64,000 nucleotides of DNA from Phycisphaeraceae bacterium (lineage in GTDB: Bacteria; Planctomycetota; Phycisphaerae; Phycisphaerales; UBA1924), in contig JAHBXI010000002.1 of assembly GCA_019636515.1 (NCBI GenBank), forward strand, positions 372,001 to 436,000. Reading direction: 5' to 3'. Positions 35,309 through 43,720 of this stretch are shown here, piece by piece. The position numbers and the translations under genes are program-made. Each line of letters opens with the position of its first letter. Position 1 is the stretch's first letter. The notes under the pieces were generated by a model. The model saw only the letters and a program-made list of their open reading frames with translations. It searched no databases and was not told where the DNA came from.

Positions 35309-36268
35309 ATGGACGGGGCGGCTACGCTGCCCGCGGTGACGCACGTTCCGGTCATGATTTCCGAGGTATTGCAACGGCTCTCCCCTTCGCCGGGAGAGGT
35401 CTACGTGGACTGCACGGCGGGGCTTGGGGGTCACGCTTCGGCGGTGGCATCTCGCCTGGTTCCCGGGGGGACGGTGGTGCTGAACGATGTGGATCCGGGG
35501 AACCTCGAAAGGGCGTCGGAGCGGGTTCGGGCCGCCGCTCCAGGCGTCGGCGTCGTGCCGATGGCGGGGAACTTTGCGGACGTACCCCGGAAGATCACCG
35601 AACAGGGTTTGCGTGCGGACATGGTCCTGGCCGATCTTGGGTTCGCCTCCGGTCAGGTGGACGACGCCTCTCGCGGGTTGTCTTTCTCCAGGGATGGGCC
35701 TCTTGACATGCGTCTGGACCCAACCTTGCCGGTGACGGCCGCCGAACTGGTGGCGACCCTCACGGAGCGAGAACTCGCGGAGGTGTTACGAACCTACGGG
35801 GAAGAGCGCGAAGCGGGGCGTATCGCTCGAAAACTTGTCCGCGAGCGTGAAGTGTCGCCGATAACGACCACGGGGCGGCTTGCCGGGATCGTCCGTTCGG
35901 TCTCGTCGTCCCGGTCGGGATCGTCGGGGATTGACCCGGCCACCCGGACGTTCCAGGCCTTGCGGATCGCGGTGAACGACGAGATCGGAAGTCTGGAGGC
36001 CCTTCTCGCGGGGATTCTCCGGGGTGCCAGGTCGGCGGAATCGGAGGGTGGGTCGTGGCTGAGACCCGGTGCCCGCGTGGTGGTGATTTCGTTTCACTCG
36101 CTGGAGGACCGGCCGGTGAAGCGACGGACGGCTGAACTGGTGGCATCCGGGTACGCCGAGTCGCTGACCCGGGGGCCGATGGTGGCGTCGGAACATGAGG
36201 TGTCGGAGAACCCACGGAGCCGTTCGGCGCGGCTCAGAGGGATCAGGGTGGGACGGCGAGCGGTATGA
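35309..36268 (+). CDS. rsmH: 16S rRNA (cytosine-1402-N4) methyltransferase
   Basis: A 319-residue SAM-dependent methyltransferase (MraW) modifying C1402 in the ribosomal decoding centre. N-terminal HVPVMISEVLQRL and VDCTAGLGGHASAV are the family signatures for SAM binding; DMVLADLGFASGQVDDASRG with SFSRDGPLDMRLD and the end VISFHSLEDRPVKR complete the set. The start is uncertain: ATG 35309 lacks a good ribosome site, and a GTG at 35336 is an alternative. As in most bacteria it heads the division cluster, but no mraZ precedes it. Confidence 0.95.
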   Translation: MDGAATLPAVTHVPVMISEVLQRLSPSPGEVYVDCTAGLGGHASAVASRLVPGGTVVLNDVDPGNLERASERVRAAAPGVGVVPMAGNFADVPRKITEQGLRADMVLADLGFASGQVDDASRGLSFSRDGPLDMRLDPTLPVTAAELVATLTERELAEVLRTYGEEREAGRIARKLVREREVSPITTTGRLAGIVRSVSSSRSGSSGIDPATRTFQALRIAVNDEIGSLEALLAGILRGARSAESEGGSWLRPGARVVVISFHSLEDRPVKRRTAELVASGYAESLTRGPMVASEHEVSENPRSRSARLRGIRVGRRAV

Positions 36269-36442
36269 TGGTGCCGTCCGCGGCGCAGGCCCGGGCGAGC
36301 GTCTTGATTCGAGTGGCGTTGACGCGCTGGCGGCCGAGCGCATGGAAGCGATCGGCACGCGGGTGACGCCTGGTCTTGCCGTGCGGCGGCGCTGCGCGGC
36401 GTTGCGACCTTCGGACACCCGACCCCGGGTGACGGCCGGAGG

Positions 36443-37375
36443 GTGAGGAACCGTCTGGTGACCCGCGAACTGAAACTCTCGCTGATCCTGGGATTCTCGC
36501 TGGTGCTGGTGGTCACGGTGCTGATCGGCGACCATTTGTCGAAGGCAAGGACGTCCTCGCTCGACGCATCGGCGACGGTGGCGCCCGTGGCGATCCTTCC
36601 CCCCGCGTCGGAAGACCTGCTTCCTCGACATCCGGCGGGCGACCGGACTTCGGCGGTCGCGGCGGTCCCCGGTCGCCCCGGCTCGGAGCCGAGTTCGGCA
36701 CAGTCCGGCGTGGTGCAGCCGACGCGGTTTGAAGACCCCGCGGAGCGGCACGAGATCACCATCATCGAGCAGGGGGGTTCGTCACCTTCGGGCGGTTCGG
36801 GGGACCGGACGGTCACGGCTCCCGCGACGTCGGCCGATCGCACGCACACGATCGCGGCGGGCGACACGCTGTATGGGATTTCCCGCCGGTACTACCGGGA
36901 CGGGAAGTACCACCGCCAGTTGGCGATGTACAACAGCATGAAGCCCGAGGCGAGCCTGAGGGTCGGGACGGTGATCCGCGTTCCCGAGATCGACGTGCTG
37001 ACGGGCCGGTCGGCTCGTCCATCCCAGCCGCCTCGTCAGCCGCTGTACGCGGTGGGAGGGTCCGGCGGCGCTGGATCGGAGACGGCCGGTGAACCGGGGA
37101 CGCGTGTCGCGAGCAACGCCGGGTCGCGCCGCGGGACCCTGGAGCCATTGATGAATGTTCCCGCCGGGGGCGGGTCCGGACGCGAGCCGGCGAAGCCGTC
37201 CCCCGGGCGGGTCAACTCGTACACGGTCAAGAAGGGTGACACACTCGGCCACATCGCGGCCCGGGAACTTGGCAGCGCTCGGCGCGCCTCGGAGATCCTC
37301 GACCTCAACAGCGGGGTTGTCTCGGATGAGTTTGGCCTGAAGGTGGGCATGGTGATCAAACTTCCGTCGAAGTGA
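36443..37375 (+). CDS. Membrane-anchored protein with two LysM domains
   Basis: A 310-residue protein, or 305 if translation starts at GTG 36458, whose GAGGA at 36445-36449 is better spaced than the site before GTG 36443. A single transmembrane helix (LSLILGFSLVLVVTVLIG) is followed by a long Pro/Ser-rich segment and two LysM modules: residues 135-182 (THTIAAGDTLYGISRRYYRD) and about 260-308 (SYTVKKGDTLGHIAARELG). LysM binds N-acetylglucosamine in peptidoglycan. Placed between rsmH and the FtsL-like gene, it probably tethers septal machinery to the wall; that role is inference. A 174-base gap separates it from rsmH. Confidence 0.87.
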   Translation: MRNRLVTRELKLSLILGFSLVLVVTVLIGDHLSKARTSSLDASATVAPVAILPPASEDLLPRHPAGDRTSAVAAVPGRPGSEPSSAQSGVVQPTRFEDPAERHEITIIEQGGSSPSGGSGDRTVTAPATSADRTHTIAAGDTLYGISRRYYRDGKYHRQLAMYNSMKPEASLRVGTVIRVPEIDVLTGRSARPSQPPRQPLYAVGGSGGAGSETAGEPGTRVASNAGSRRGTLEPLMNVPAGGGSGREPAKPSPGRVNSYTVKKGDTLGHIAARELGSARRASEILDLNSGVVSDEFGLKVGMVIKLPSK

Positions 37376-37402
37376 TGCGGGCGTCGGGTCGGGAGCCTCA
37401 CG

Positions 37403-37801
37403 GTGTTCTTGAAACTGGCAGTCTGCGTGGTCGCCATGTGCGTCTTTGGGTGCGCCTTGCTGGCGATGCGCCAGGCGAGGCTGCAGGCGGCGCACGAACT
37501 GGCCCAGACGCAATTGCGGATCAGGACCAGCGATGAGCGCCTCTTCAAGTTAAGGACCCAGATCGGGGCGAACGTGCGTCCGGAGGATGTCCGGTCGCTG
37601 GTTTCGGAATCGATGTCTCTGAGGCCGATCGTTCCCGGCGTCGAGGCCGAGCCGGGTCTGCCGGCGGTCGTGCCGGCCCCGGGCGAGCCCTCCGGCCGGG
37701 GGACCATGACCAGTCGCCCGTCGAACACGGGAGGCTCCCGCTCTGCTTCCGGCGTGCAACCTCTCCTGGCCTACGACCCGGTTGCGGAGGACGACCAGTG
37801 A
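37403..37801 (+). CDS. FtsL-like short bitopic protein
   Basis: A 132-residue protein. GTG 37403 has GGGAG 7 bases upstream. It has one N-terminal membrane helix (LKLAVCVVAMCVFGCALLA) followed by a short helix with heptad-like spacing (ARLQAAHELAQTQLRIRTSD), the layout of FtsL/DivIC, and a disordered Pro/Ser-rich tail. No sequence motif defines FtsL, so the call rests on size, topology and position between rsmH and ftsI. Its stop overlaps the ftsI start (GTGA at 37798-37801), showing coupled translation. Confidence 0.65.
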   Translation: MFLKLAVCVVAMCVFGCALLAMRQARLQAAHELAQTQLRIRTSDERLFKLRTQIGANVRPEDVRSLVSESMSLRPIVPGVEAEPGLPAVVPAPGEPSGRGTMTSRPSNTGGSRSASGVQPLLAYDPVAEDDQ

Positions 37802-40023
37802 CGGTCAAGTCCGAAGCGCCGCCGTTGGGTCCGGGGATGGGCCACCACTACGCGCGTTCGAACCGGATATCGCTGGTCTTCGGGTGTGCGATGTCGGTGC
37901 TGCTGGCGATCATTCTGGCGCGGGTGGCGCAGTTGCAGGTCTCCCCTCCGCAGCGGCTCCGGGAGCAGCACCAGGCACGCGTGACCACTCGGGTCGAGTT
38001 GCCGGTCCGTGGTGACTTGATGGATCGCCGGGGGCGTCTGCTGGCCGCGACCCGTTTCGGATGGCGCGTCCATATCGATCCGGTGAATCTCAGGCCCGTG
38101 GACGTGGACGTGGCGATTGTCGAAATTGCCAGGGCCATCGGCCGACCGACCGACGAGGTCGGGGAGCGCGTGATGTGGGCCCTGGCGGAGAACGACCGTC
38201 GCCGGGAGGTCCTGGCGGGCATGCATGGTTCCGGTCCGACTCGCCCCACGCCGGTCCAGTGGCTGCGCGGGTTCATCGGGCTGCCGGACGCCGGGGACCA
38301 ATCGTTCCCTCCCGCGGGCATGGACCGGCTTCCCGTCGAGCCGGAGTTGGCAATCGACGACGAATCGGGTGAGTGGGTTTCGCCGATTTCCTTTGCCGAC
38401 GTTCCCGCCCCGCCGGAGGTCCTGAAGCCGATCCGGTATCTGCCATTCCGAGAGGTGGTCGATGATGCGGCGGCGGCGGGCCTGCGGCGTCTGAGGATCA
38501 GGGGTATCGGTCTTGAGCGGGCGGGCGTGCGTGAGCCGATCGGAGGCCCCGCGGTGGCGGCGGTCGTCGGCAAGGTTGGGGTTGATGAGAGCATCGGGAT
38601 GGAGGCAAGGCTCAACGACCGGCTCGCCGGGCGTCCCGGGCATGTGAGTTATTACCGCGACGCCCGCGGTCGTCCGCTCTGGATCGAGCCAGGGCAGGTG
38701 CGGATGCCCGTCCACGGGGAGGACGTTCGCCTGTCGATTGACCTTGAGATTCAGTCGATCGGCCTGGAAGAACTCTCGAGGGGTGTCGAGGAGAGCGACG
38801 CGGCGGGCGGGAGGCTGGTGGCGATCGACCCGCGCAGCGGTGAGATCCTGGCGATGTGCGACATCGTGCGCGAGGTTGCGGGGCTGAAGGAGTATCCGTG
38901 GGAGGATGACCCCCGGGCCTCGGGCCGCTCGTCGTCCGGCTCGACACGGCCGTTCATGGCCCCCAGGCCCGGCTCGGCCCGGTATCGCACGATCGCGACC
39001 GACATGGCCCGGGAGCGTTCGCCGGGTCTGGCGGCGCTGTTCCGCAACCGCTGCGCGGAGGACGTGTACGAGCCCGGCTCGACGTTCAAGGCGTTCGTAT
39101 GGTGCACGATCACGGAACTGGGGCTGGCAAGGGTTGAGGAGGTCTTTGATACCGAGAGCGGCCGGTGGGTTACCCCGTACGGACGACGGATCAACGACGT
39201 CACGAAGCGGGCGACGATGACCTGGGCCGACGTGCTCGTGAATTCATCGAACATCGGGATGTCGAAGGCGGTCGAGCGGCTGACGCACCGGCAACTGCAC
39301 GACGCGGTGCGTCGCTTTGGATTCGGCAGCCCAACCGGAGTCGGGATCGGCGGGGAGGCGAGCGGTCTTGTGACGCGTGCGGAGGCCTGGACGATCTACA
39401 GCCAGACGTCGTACGCGATGGGGCACGAGGTGGCGGTCACGCCGCTCCAGATGGTTCGAGCGTTCAGTGCCTTTGCACGGACCGGGCCGCTGGCGGGGAC
39501 CCTTGCGGAATTGAGGCTCACCGCGGTTTCGCCTTCCGATCCGTCGGTGGCGGTGCTCCGCCGGGTGACGACCCCGGCGTGCGCGGACCTGACGCGCCGG
39601 ACGCTGCTTGGCGTGGCGGAGAACATGCAAAACCGCCTGAGGCAGCAGGACCGTTCGCAATCGGGGTGGAGGTACACGATCTACGGCAAGTCGGGGACGG
39701 CGGAGATCCCGCTGGGCAAGGCTCCACCGGGGAAGCGTCGTCCGGCGGGCTCGACGGGGTACTTCGACGACCAGTACAACTCGAGTTTCATCGCCGCAGG
39801 CCCGTTCGAGGATCCCCGGCTGGTGGTGATCGCGGTGATCGACGACCCCGGTCCCTCGCTGGTCTTTGCCCGTCCGCTGCCTCGGCACTACGGGGCGGCG
39901 ACGGCCGGCCCGGTGGTTCGCCGGTTCATGGAGCGTGCGTTGACGTACCTGGGCGCGCCCCCGTCCACGACGGATGATCCCGACGCCCAGTCACGGCACA
40001 TGGCCTCCGTCGAGCCTCAGTAA
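37798..40023 (+). CDS. ftsI: Penicillin-binding protein, septal transpeptidase
   Basis: A 741-residue class B penicillin-binding protein cross-linking septal peptidoglycan. An N-terminal membrane helix (ISLVFGCAMSVLLAIILARV) precedes the dimerisation domain (GDLMDRRGRLLAAT). The transpeptidase domain has all three active motifs: SxxK as S428-T-F-K431, SxN as S483-S-N485, and KSGT at 631-634. An insert of about 100 residues near residue 130-230 makes it longer than E. coli FtsI (588). It has no PASTA domains. The gene ends the division cluster; the next gene is unrelated. Confidence 0.92.
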   Translation: MTVKSEAPPLGPGMGHHYARSNRISLVFGCAMSVLLAIILARVAQLQVSPPQRLREQHQARVTTRVELPVRGDLMDRRGRLLAATRFGWRVHIDPVNLRPVDVDVAIVEIARAIGRPTDEVGERVMWALAENDRRREVLAGMHGSGPTRPTPVQWLRGFIGLPDAGDQSFPPAGMDRLPVEPELAIDDESGEWVSPISFADVPAPPEVLKPIRYLPFREVVDDAAAAGLRRLRIRGIGLERAGVREPIGGPAVAAVVGKVGVDESIGMEARLNDRLAGRPGHVSYYRDARGRPLWIEPGQVRMPVHGEDVRLSIDLEIQSIGLEELSRGVEESDAAGGRLVAIDPRSGEILAMCDIVREVAGLKEYPWEDDPRASGRSSSGSTRPFMAPRPGSARYRTIATDMARERSPGLAALFRNRCAEDVYEPGSTFKAFVWCTITELGLARVEEVFDTESGRWVTPYGRRINDVTKRATMTWADVLVNSSNIGMSKAVERLTHRQLHDAVRRFGFGSPTGVGIGGEASGLVTRAEAWTIYSQTSYAMGHEVAVTPLQMVRAFSAFARTGPLAGTLAELRLTAVSPSDPSVAVLRRVTTPACADLTRRTLLGVAENMQNRLRQQDRSQSGWRYTIYGKSGTAEIPLGKAPPGKRRPAGSTGYFDDQYNSSFIAAGPFEDPRLVVIAVIDDPGPSLVFARPLPRHYGAATAGPVVRRFMERALTYLGAPPSTTDDPDAQSRHMASVEPQ

Positions 40024-40100
40024 AAGTAAAAATGGGCAAGATTCCGGCGAATCAGGGGTTTGGTCGCCGACCAGTCCGGGGCCGCGTATCGAAAAAGCAC

Positions 40101-40128
40101 TTGCATCACGGGTGCGATGAACTAAACT
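40101..40128 (+). promoter_or_regulatory. Putative promoter of the PEP-CTERM protein gene
   Basis: TTGCAT (40101-40106) and TAAACT (40123-40128) with a 16-base spacer, about 105 bases before ATG 40233. The layout closely resembles the candidate promoters at 6510-6538 and 41891-41918. Confidence 0.55.
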
Positions 40129-40232
40129 GATAGCGTCGAGCCGTGTTTCCGGCCGTTGTTCGGCATGTCGGCTCGACCAGCCGGTTTGTGCGTCCCGGCG
40201 ATTGTGACGCCTGAGCAGAGGAAGAGGAAGAT

Positions 40233-40910
40233 ATGAAAACGGTTTTTGCACTCGCGGCCCTTGCGGTTGTGGCCGGGTCGGCCAGCGCCCAGTACGTGCT
40301 GCGCGGCGAATTCAATGCTTGGGGCGGCGGCGGCGACATCCCGCTGATTGACATGGGCGGCGGCATGTACAGCGGCACGGTGACTGGCCTGACCCCCGGC
40401 GGGCTGTACGAGTACAAGGCGACGACCCTGGATTGGTCGTTCAACGGTCCGGGGAGCAATGCCCGTGCGGCCGCGGACGCGAGCGGCGTGATGAGGATCA
40501 ATTGGTTCCCAAGCACGTCGTGGGCGGATGGCTGGCAGCCCTCGGGGTGGGCTCGGGTCGGCTACGAGGATTCCGGCACCCACGGGTGGGACCTGATGGG
40601 TTCGGTGAATGGGTGGGCAGGCCCCTTCGGGACGCTGTCGAACATGGGTGGGGGTCTGTACTCGACCACCATCGCGATCGCGCCCGGGTCGTACGAATTC
40701 AAGTTCCGCAAGGATGGCGACTGGGCGGTGAGCATCGGGGACGACTTCGGAAACTCGGCGGCGAATATCTGGTTCACGGCCGGCGCGGACCCCGTGCTCT
40801 TTGAACTCGATCTTCCCAACGGCCGCTGGCGGGTGTCGGATGTTCCGACGCCTGGTTCTCTCGCTCTGATGGGCCTGGCGGGCCTGGCGGTTGTTCGCCG
40901 GCGTCGGTGA
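40233..40910 (+). CDS. Secreted PEP-CTERM protein with carbohydrate-binding-like domains
   Basis: A 225-residue exported protein after a strong purine-rich ribosome site (GAGGAAGAGGAAGAT). Signal peptide MKTVFALAALAVVAGSASA. Two similar beta modules follow, FNAWGGGGDIPLIDMGGGMY and VNGWAGPFGTLSNMGGGLY, each with the F/VN-W...M..GG.Y pattern and an EYK or EFKFRKDG strand, resembling AMPK/pullulanase-type (CBM48/X25-like) starch-binding domains. The tail PTPGSLALMGLAGLAVVRRR is a PEP-CTERM sorting signal. Binding a glycan at the cell surface is plausible but unproven. Confidence 0.85.
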   Translation: MKTVFALAALAVVAGSASAQYVLRGEFNAWGGGGDIPLIDMGGGMYSGTVTGLTPGGLYEYKATTLDWSFNGPGSNARAAADASGVMRINWFPSTSWADGWQPSGWARVGYEDSGTHGWDLMGSVNGWAGPFGTLSNMGGGLYSTTIAIAPGSYEFKFRKDGDWAVSIGDDFGNSAANIWFTAGADPVLFELDLPNGRWRVSDVPTPGSLALMGLAGLAVVRRRR

Positions 40911-40980
40911 TGGCGCCGGACGGGTCGCGATGACTTGGTCACCCGTGACGCCGTCCACGTTGAATTGCATGAGGACATGA

Positions 40981-41007
40981 AACCCGGCCTCGGAGGCCGG
41001 GTTTTTT
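40981..41007 (+). terminator. Rho-independent terminator
   Basis: Ten-bp perfect stem AACCCGGCCT / AGGCCGGGTT with loop CGG, running into six T (41002-41007). It ends transcription of the PEP-CTERM gene and could also act on the convergent gene. Confidence 0.9.
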
Positions 41008-41040
41008 CGTGGTGCCGGTTGTCGTCGGCTCGGGCGTTGT

Positions 41041-41853
41041 TCAGCACGCGTCGATGAAGGCGGTGACAAAGGCGGTGAAATCGTCCGTATCGACAAAGCC
41101 GGTGAGGTCGATGTCGGCCTCGGGATCACCGCGCTCAAAGGCGGCGATAAACGAGGAGTAGTCATCGATGTCGACGAAGCCCGAGGCGTCAAAGTCCGCC
41201 AGGCAATAAAAAGAGAGGGTGAAATCGGCCACGGCGCGTCCGCGACGGGTGATGGGCGACTTGGTGGTCTGCGAGGAGGCGTCGGTCGTGGAACGCACGC
41301 GGTAGGTGCCCGGAGGGATCACTCCCGACAGGACGTGAACCGACTGACCCGCGGTGGTCCTGGCGACGGAGAAGACCGCGCCGTCCTGTCCGGTCAGGGC
41401 CACGTCGGTCCGGCAGGAGTTGCCCGTCCCTTCGGTGAGGACCGTGAGGGTGGCGTTGAGCCGGTACCGCGTCGGGCGAGCGACCGTGCAGGTCGTGTCG
41501 AGCAGCCCGCGGGAATACCCGTAGGTCATGCCCGGCGATGGGCAGGAGACGGTTTCATCGCTGACGATGACCGCGCTGACGGCGCTCGACGTGATCGCGG
41601 AGTTCTGCGAGGCGAACATGGTGACGTTCTGCAAGCCCAGGGAGAGAAACCGGTCGAGTTTCCTGTTGAAGGGGTAGAGGTTTTCCGACCGGGATACATC
41701 CGAATCAAAGCCGGAGGAATAGGCACTGGAGTCGATGACGATGGCCTCGACGTAGATCTCTCGCACGGCGGAGGTGGGAGTGATGTGCCGGGCCCCGGCC
41801 AGGGCGCAGCACAAACCGGCGACCACGGCCGCTGCAATCGTTGTTTTTCGCAT
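41041..41853 (-). CDS. Secreted protein of unknown function with dockerin-like tail
   Basis: A 270-residue exported protein with signal peptide MRKTTIAAAVVAGLCCALAG and AGGAG ten bases before ATG 41853. The mature region has a beta-rich domain with four cysteines before the tail and no family I recognise; the stretch LLDTTCTVARPTRYRLNATL suggests an Ig-like fold. The last 55 residues are the two EF-hand-like loops, DFDASGFVDIDDY and DIDLTGFVDTDDF, with the opening Cys (41203-41205) and a terminal Cys. It is the simplest member of the five such proteins in the window. Confidence 0.75.
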   Translation of the reverse strand: MRKTTIAAAVVAGLCCALAGARHITPTSAVREIYVEAIVIDSSAYSSGFDSDVSRSENLYPFNRKLDRFLSLGLQNVTMFASQNSAITSSAVSAVIVSDETVSCPSPGMTYGYSRGLLDTTCTVARPTRYRLNATLTVLTEGTGNSCRTDVALTGQDGAVFSVARTTAGQSVHVLSGVIPPGTYRVRSTTDASSQTTKSPITRRGRAVADFTLSFYCLADFDASGFVDIDDYSSFIAAFERGDPEADIDLTGFVDTDDFTAFVTAFIDAC

Positions 41854-41890
41854 GGAAGATACACTCCTGTGCCCGCCCTTTTGCTTAGGG

Positions 41891-41918
41891 AATGTACCGA
41901 TAACGGCCGCTGATGCAA
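41891..41918 (-). promoter_or_regulatory. Putative promoter of the 41041-41853 gene
   Basis: On the minus strand TTGCAT (41913-41918) and TACATT (41891-41896) are 16 bases apart; an A/T-rich palindrome GAAAATTTTC (41921-41930) lies just upstream like an UP element. About 40 bases separate it from the start codon. Confidence 0.6.
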
Positions 41919-41977
41919 GAGAAAATTTTCTGAACCGACGCGGTATTCACGAGCCGGGGCGTTCGAGGTCCGGGGCG

Positions 41978-43660
41978 TCAGGTGGTGATGGACCGGACGA
42001 CCTCGGCCAGGGTGGTCTCCGCGGCCGAAGCCTTCGCGTACCCGTCTTCAAGGAGGGTGTTGAGTCGCCCGGCGGCCCGGGCGGCGGCGGCGATGGTGGG
42101 GGCGGCGGAGCGATGCATGATGTGGTCCCGCGTCTGCTCGTCGAGTTCAAGGAGTTCGTAGATGCCGACGCGTCCCCGGTAGCCGGTGTCTCGGCAGAAG
42201 CGGCATCCTTCGCCTCGGACCAGCGTTTGCCCGGCGGGGATCACGAACCCTTCGGGGATGTCGGCGGGCTCGGGGGTATAGGGCCTGGCGCACTGAGGGC
42301 ATATCCGTCGGACCAGGCGCTGGGCCATGACGCCTTCGACGGACGATGAGACCAGGAACGGCTCGACGCCCATGTCGAGCAGGCGGGTGACCGCGCCCGG
42401 GGAGTCGTTGGTGTGAAGCGTTGAGAAGACCAGGTGCCCGGTGAGGGAGGCCTGGATGGCGGTTTCGGCGGTCTCCTTATCCCGGATTTCGCCGATCATG
42501 ACGACGTCGGGGTCGTGGCGGAGGATGGCCCGCAGGCCGGCGGCAAAGTCGAGGCCGACCTTGTGGTTGACCTGGATCTGGTTGACGCCCTGGACGTGGT
42601 ACTCGACGGGGTCCTCGACGGTGATGGCCTTGATCTCGTCGGAGACGATGGTGTTGAGGGAGGCGTAGAGGGTGGTTGATTTTCCCGATCCGGTCGGGCC
42701 GGTCACCAGGAGGATGCCGTGCGGCCGGTCGATGAGTCTGGTCCATCGCGTACGGACCCACTCGGGCATGCCGAGTTGGTCGAGCGTCATGAGGACCGCG
42801 GACTTGCTCAGTACGCGCAGGACCACGCCCTCGCCAAAGAGCATGGGGATGATGCTCAGGCGGAGGTCAAACTCCTCGATGGCCCGCCCGCCGACCCTGG
42901 CCTTGAAGGTGATTCGCCCGTCCTGCGGGACCCGCTTTTCCGCGATGTTGAGGTTGGCCATGATCTTCAGGCGGCTGATGATGGCGGCCCCGAAGCGGTT
43001 GATGACCGCGGGGACGCTGGCCCGCTGGAGGACGCCGTCGATGCGGTAGCGGACGGTCAGTTCGTGCTCGTACGGCTCGATGTGAACGTCGGTGGCGCGC
43101 TCGGCGATGGCCTCGGCGAGCAGGTCGTTGACGAGTTTGATGACCGAGGCTTCCTGCGCCTGCTCGGCCTCGTCGCCCGATGGCGTGGACTCGGCGACAA
43201 GTTCATCGAGCCCCGCGGCCATGGCGTCCAGGGTGTCGCCGCCGACACCAAAGTGCGTCCGGATGAAGGCGCGAAGGTCGTCCTCGTCGGCCAGGGCGAG
43301 TTCGATCGAGCAATGCGTGACGAGTTTCAACTCGTCAAGCACGGCCAGGTCGAACGGGTCACTGGTGGCGACGACCAGGCGGGAATCCTCCCGTCGGATC
43401 GGGACGCAGTGCAGCCGGAAGACCAGCCGGGAGGGGATCGCCGTGAGAACGGCGGGATCGACCTCGACCGTCTCGAGGTCGATGACCGGGAGGTGGAACT
43501 GGGCGGCAATGGTCTGGAGGATCAGGTCCTTGGTGACAAGGCCCCGGCGGACCAGCACGCGGTCGAGCCGGTCGCCCGCCGAGGCCTGCTCGGCGAGGGC
43601 CTCGGCGAGTTGCTCGCGGGAGATAATCCCCTGGTCCACCAGCAGCGTTCCGATCGCCAT
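41978..43660 (-). CDS. gspE: GspE/PilB-type secretion ATPase
   Basis: A 560-residue hexameric ATPase powering pseudopilus assembly. An N-terminal MshEN-type domain (~1-150, IGTLLVDQGIISREQLAEAL) precedes the catalytic core: Asp box RYRIDGVL, Walker A GPTGSGKST with K327, Walker B DVVMIGEIRDKETAE, and a His box (FSTLHTND). The tetracysteine zinc motif of GspE/PilB is present as CPQCARPY and CRFCRDTGYRGR. It lies on the strand opposite gspF and the rest of the secretion operon, 2 kb away. GspE versus PilB cannot be separated by sequence alone; the operon context favours T2SS. Confidence 0.93.
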   Translation of the reverse strand: MAIGTLLVDQGIISREQLAEALAEQASAGDRLDRVLVRRGLVTKDLILQTIAAQFHLPVIDLETVEVDPAVLTAIPSRLVFRLHCVPIRREDSRLVVATSDPFDLAVLDELKLVTHCSIELALADEDDLRAFIRTHFGVGGDTLDAMAAGLDELVAESTPSGDEAEQAQEASVIKLVNDLLAEAIAERATDVHIEPYEHELTVRYRIDGVLQRASVPAVINRFGAAIISRLKIMANLNIAEKRVPQDGRITFKARVGGRAIEEFDLRLSIIPMLFGEGVVLRVLSKSAVLMTLDQLGMPEWVRTRWTRLIDRPHGILLVTGPTGSGKSTTLYASLNTIVSDEIKAITVEDPVEYHVQGVNQIQVNHKVGLDFAAGLRAILRHDPDVVMIGEIRDKETAETAIQASLTGHLVFSTLHTNDSPGAVTRLLDMGVEPFLVSSSVEGVMAQRLVRRICPQCARPYTPEPADIPEGFVIPAGQTLVRGEGCRFCRDTGYRGRVGIYELLELDEQTRDHIMHRSAAPTIAAAARAAGRLNTLLEDGYAKASAAETTLAEVVRSITT

Positions 43661-43720
43661 CGCGTGGTCACTCCTGGCCGATGGTTCGGCCGGTCATCCC
43701 GGGCCGCTCATTCCCGCCGA

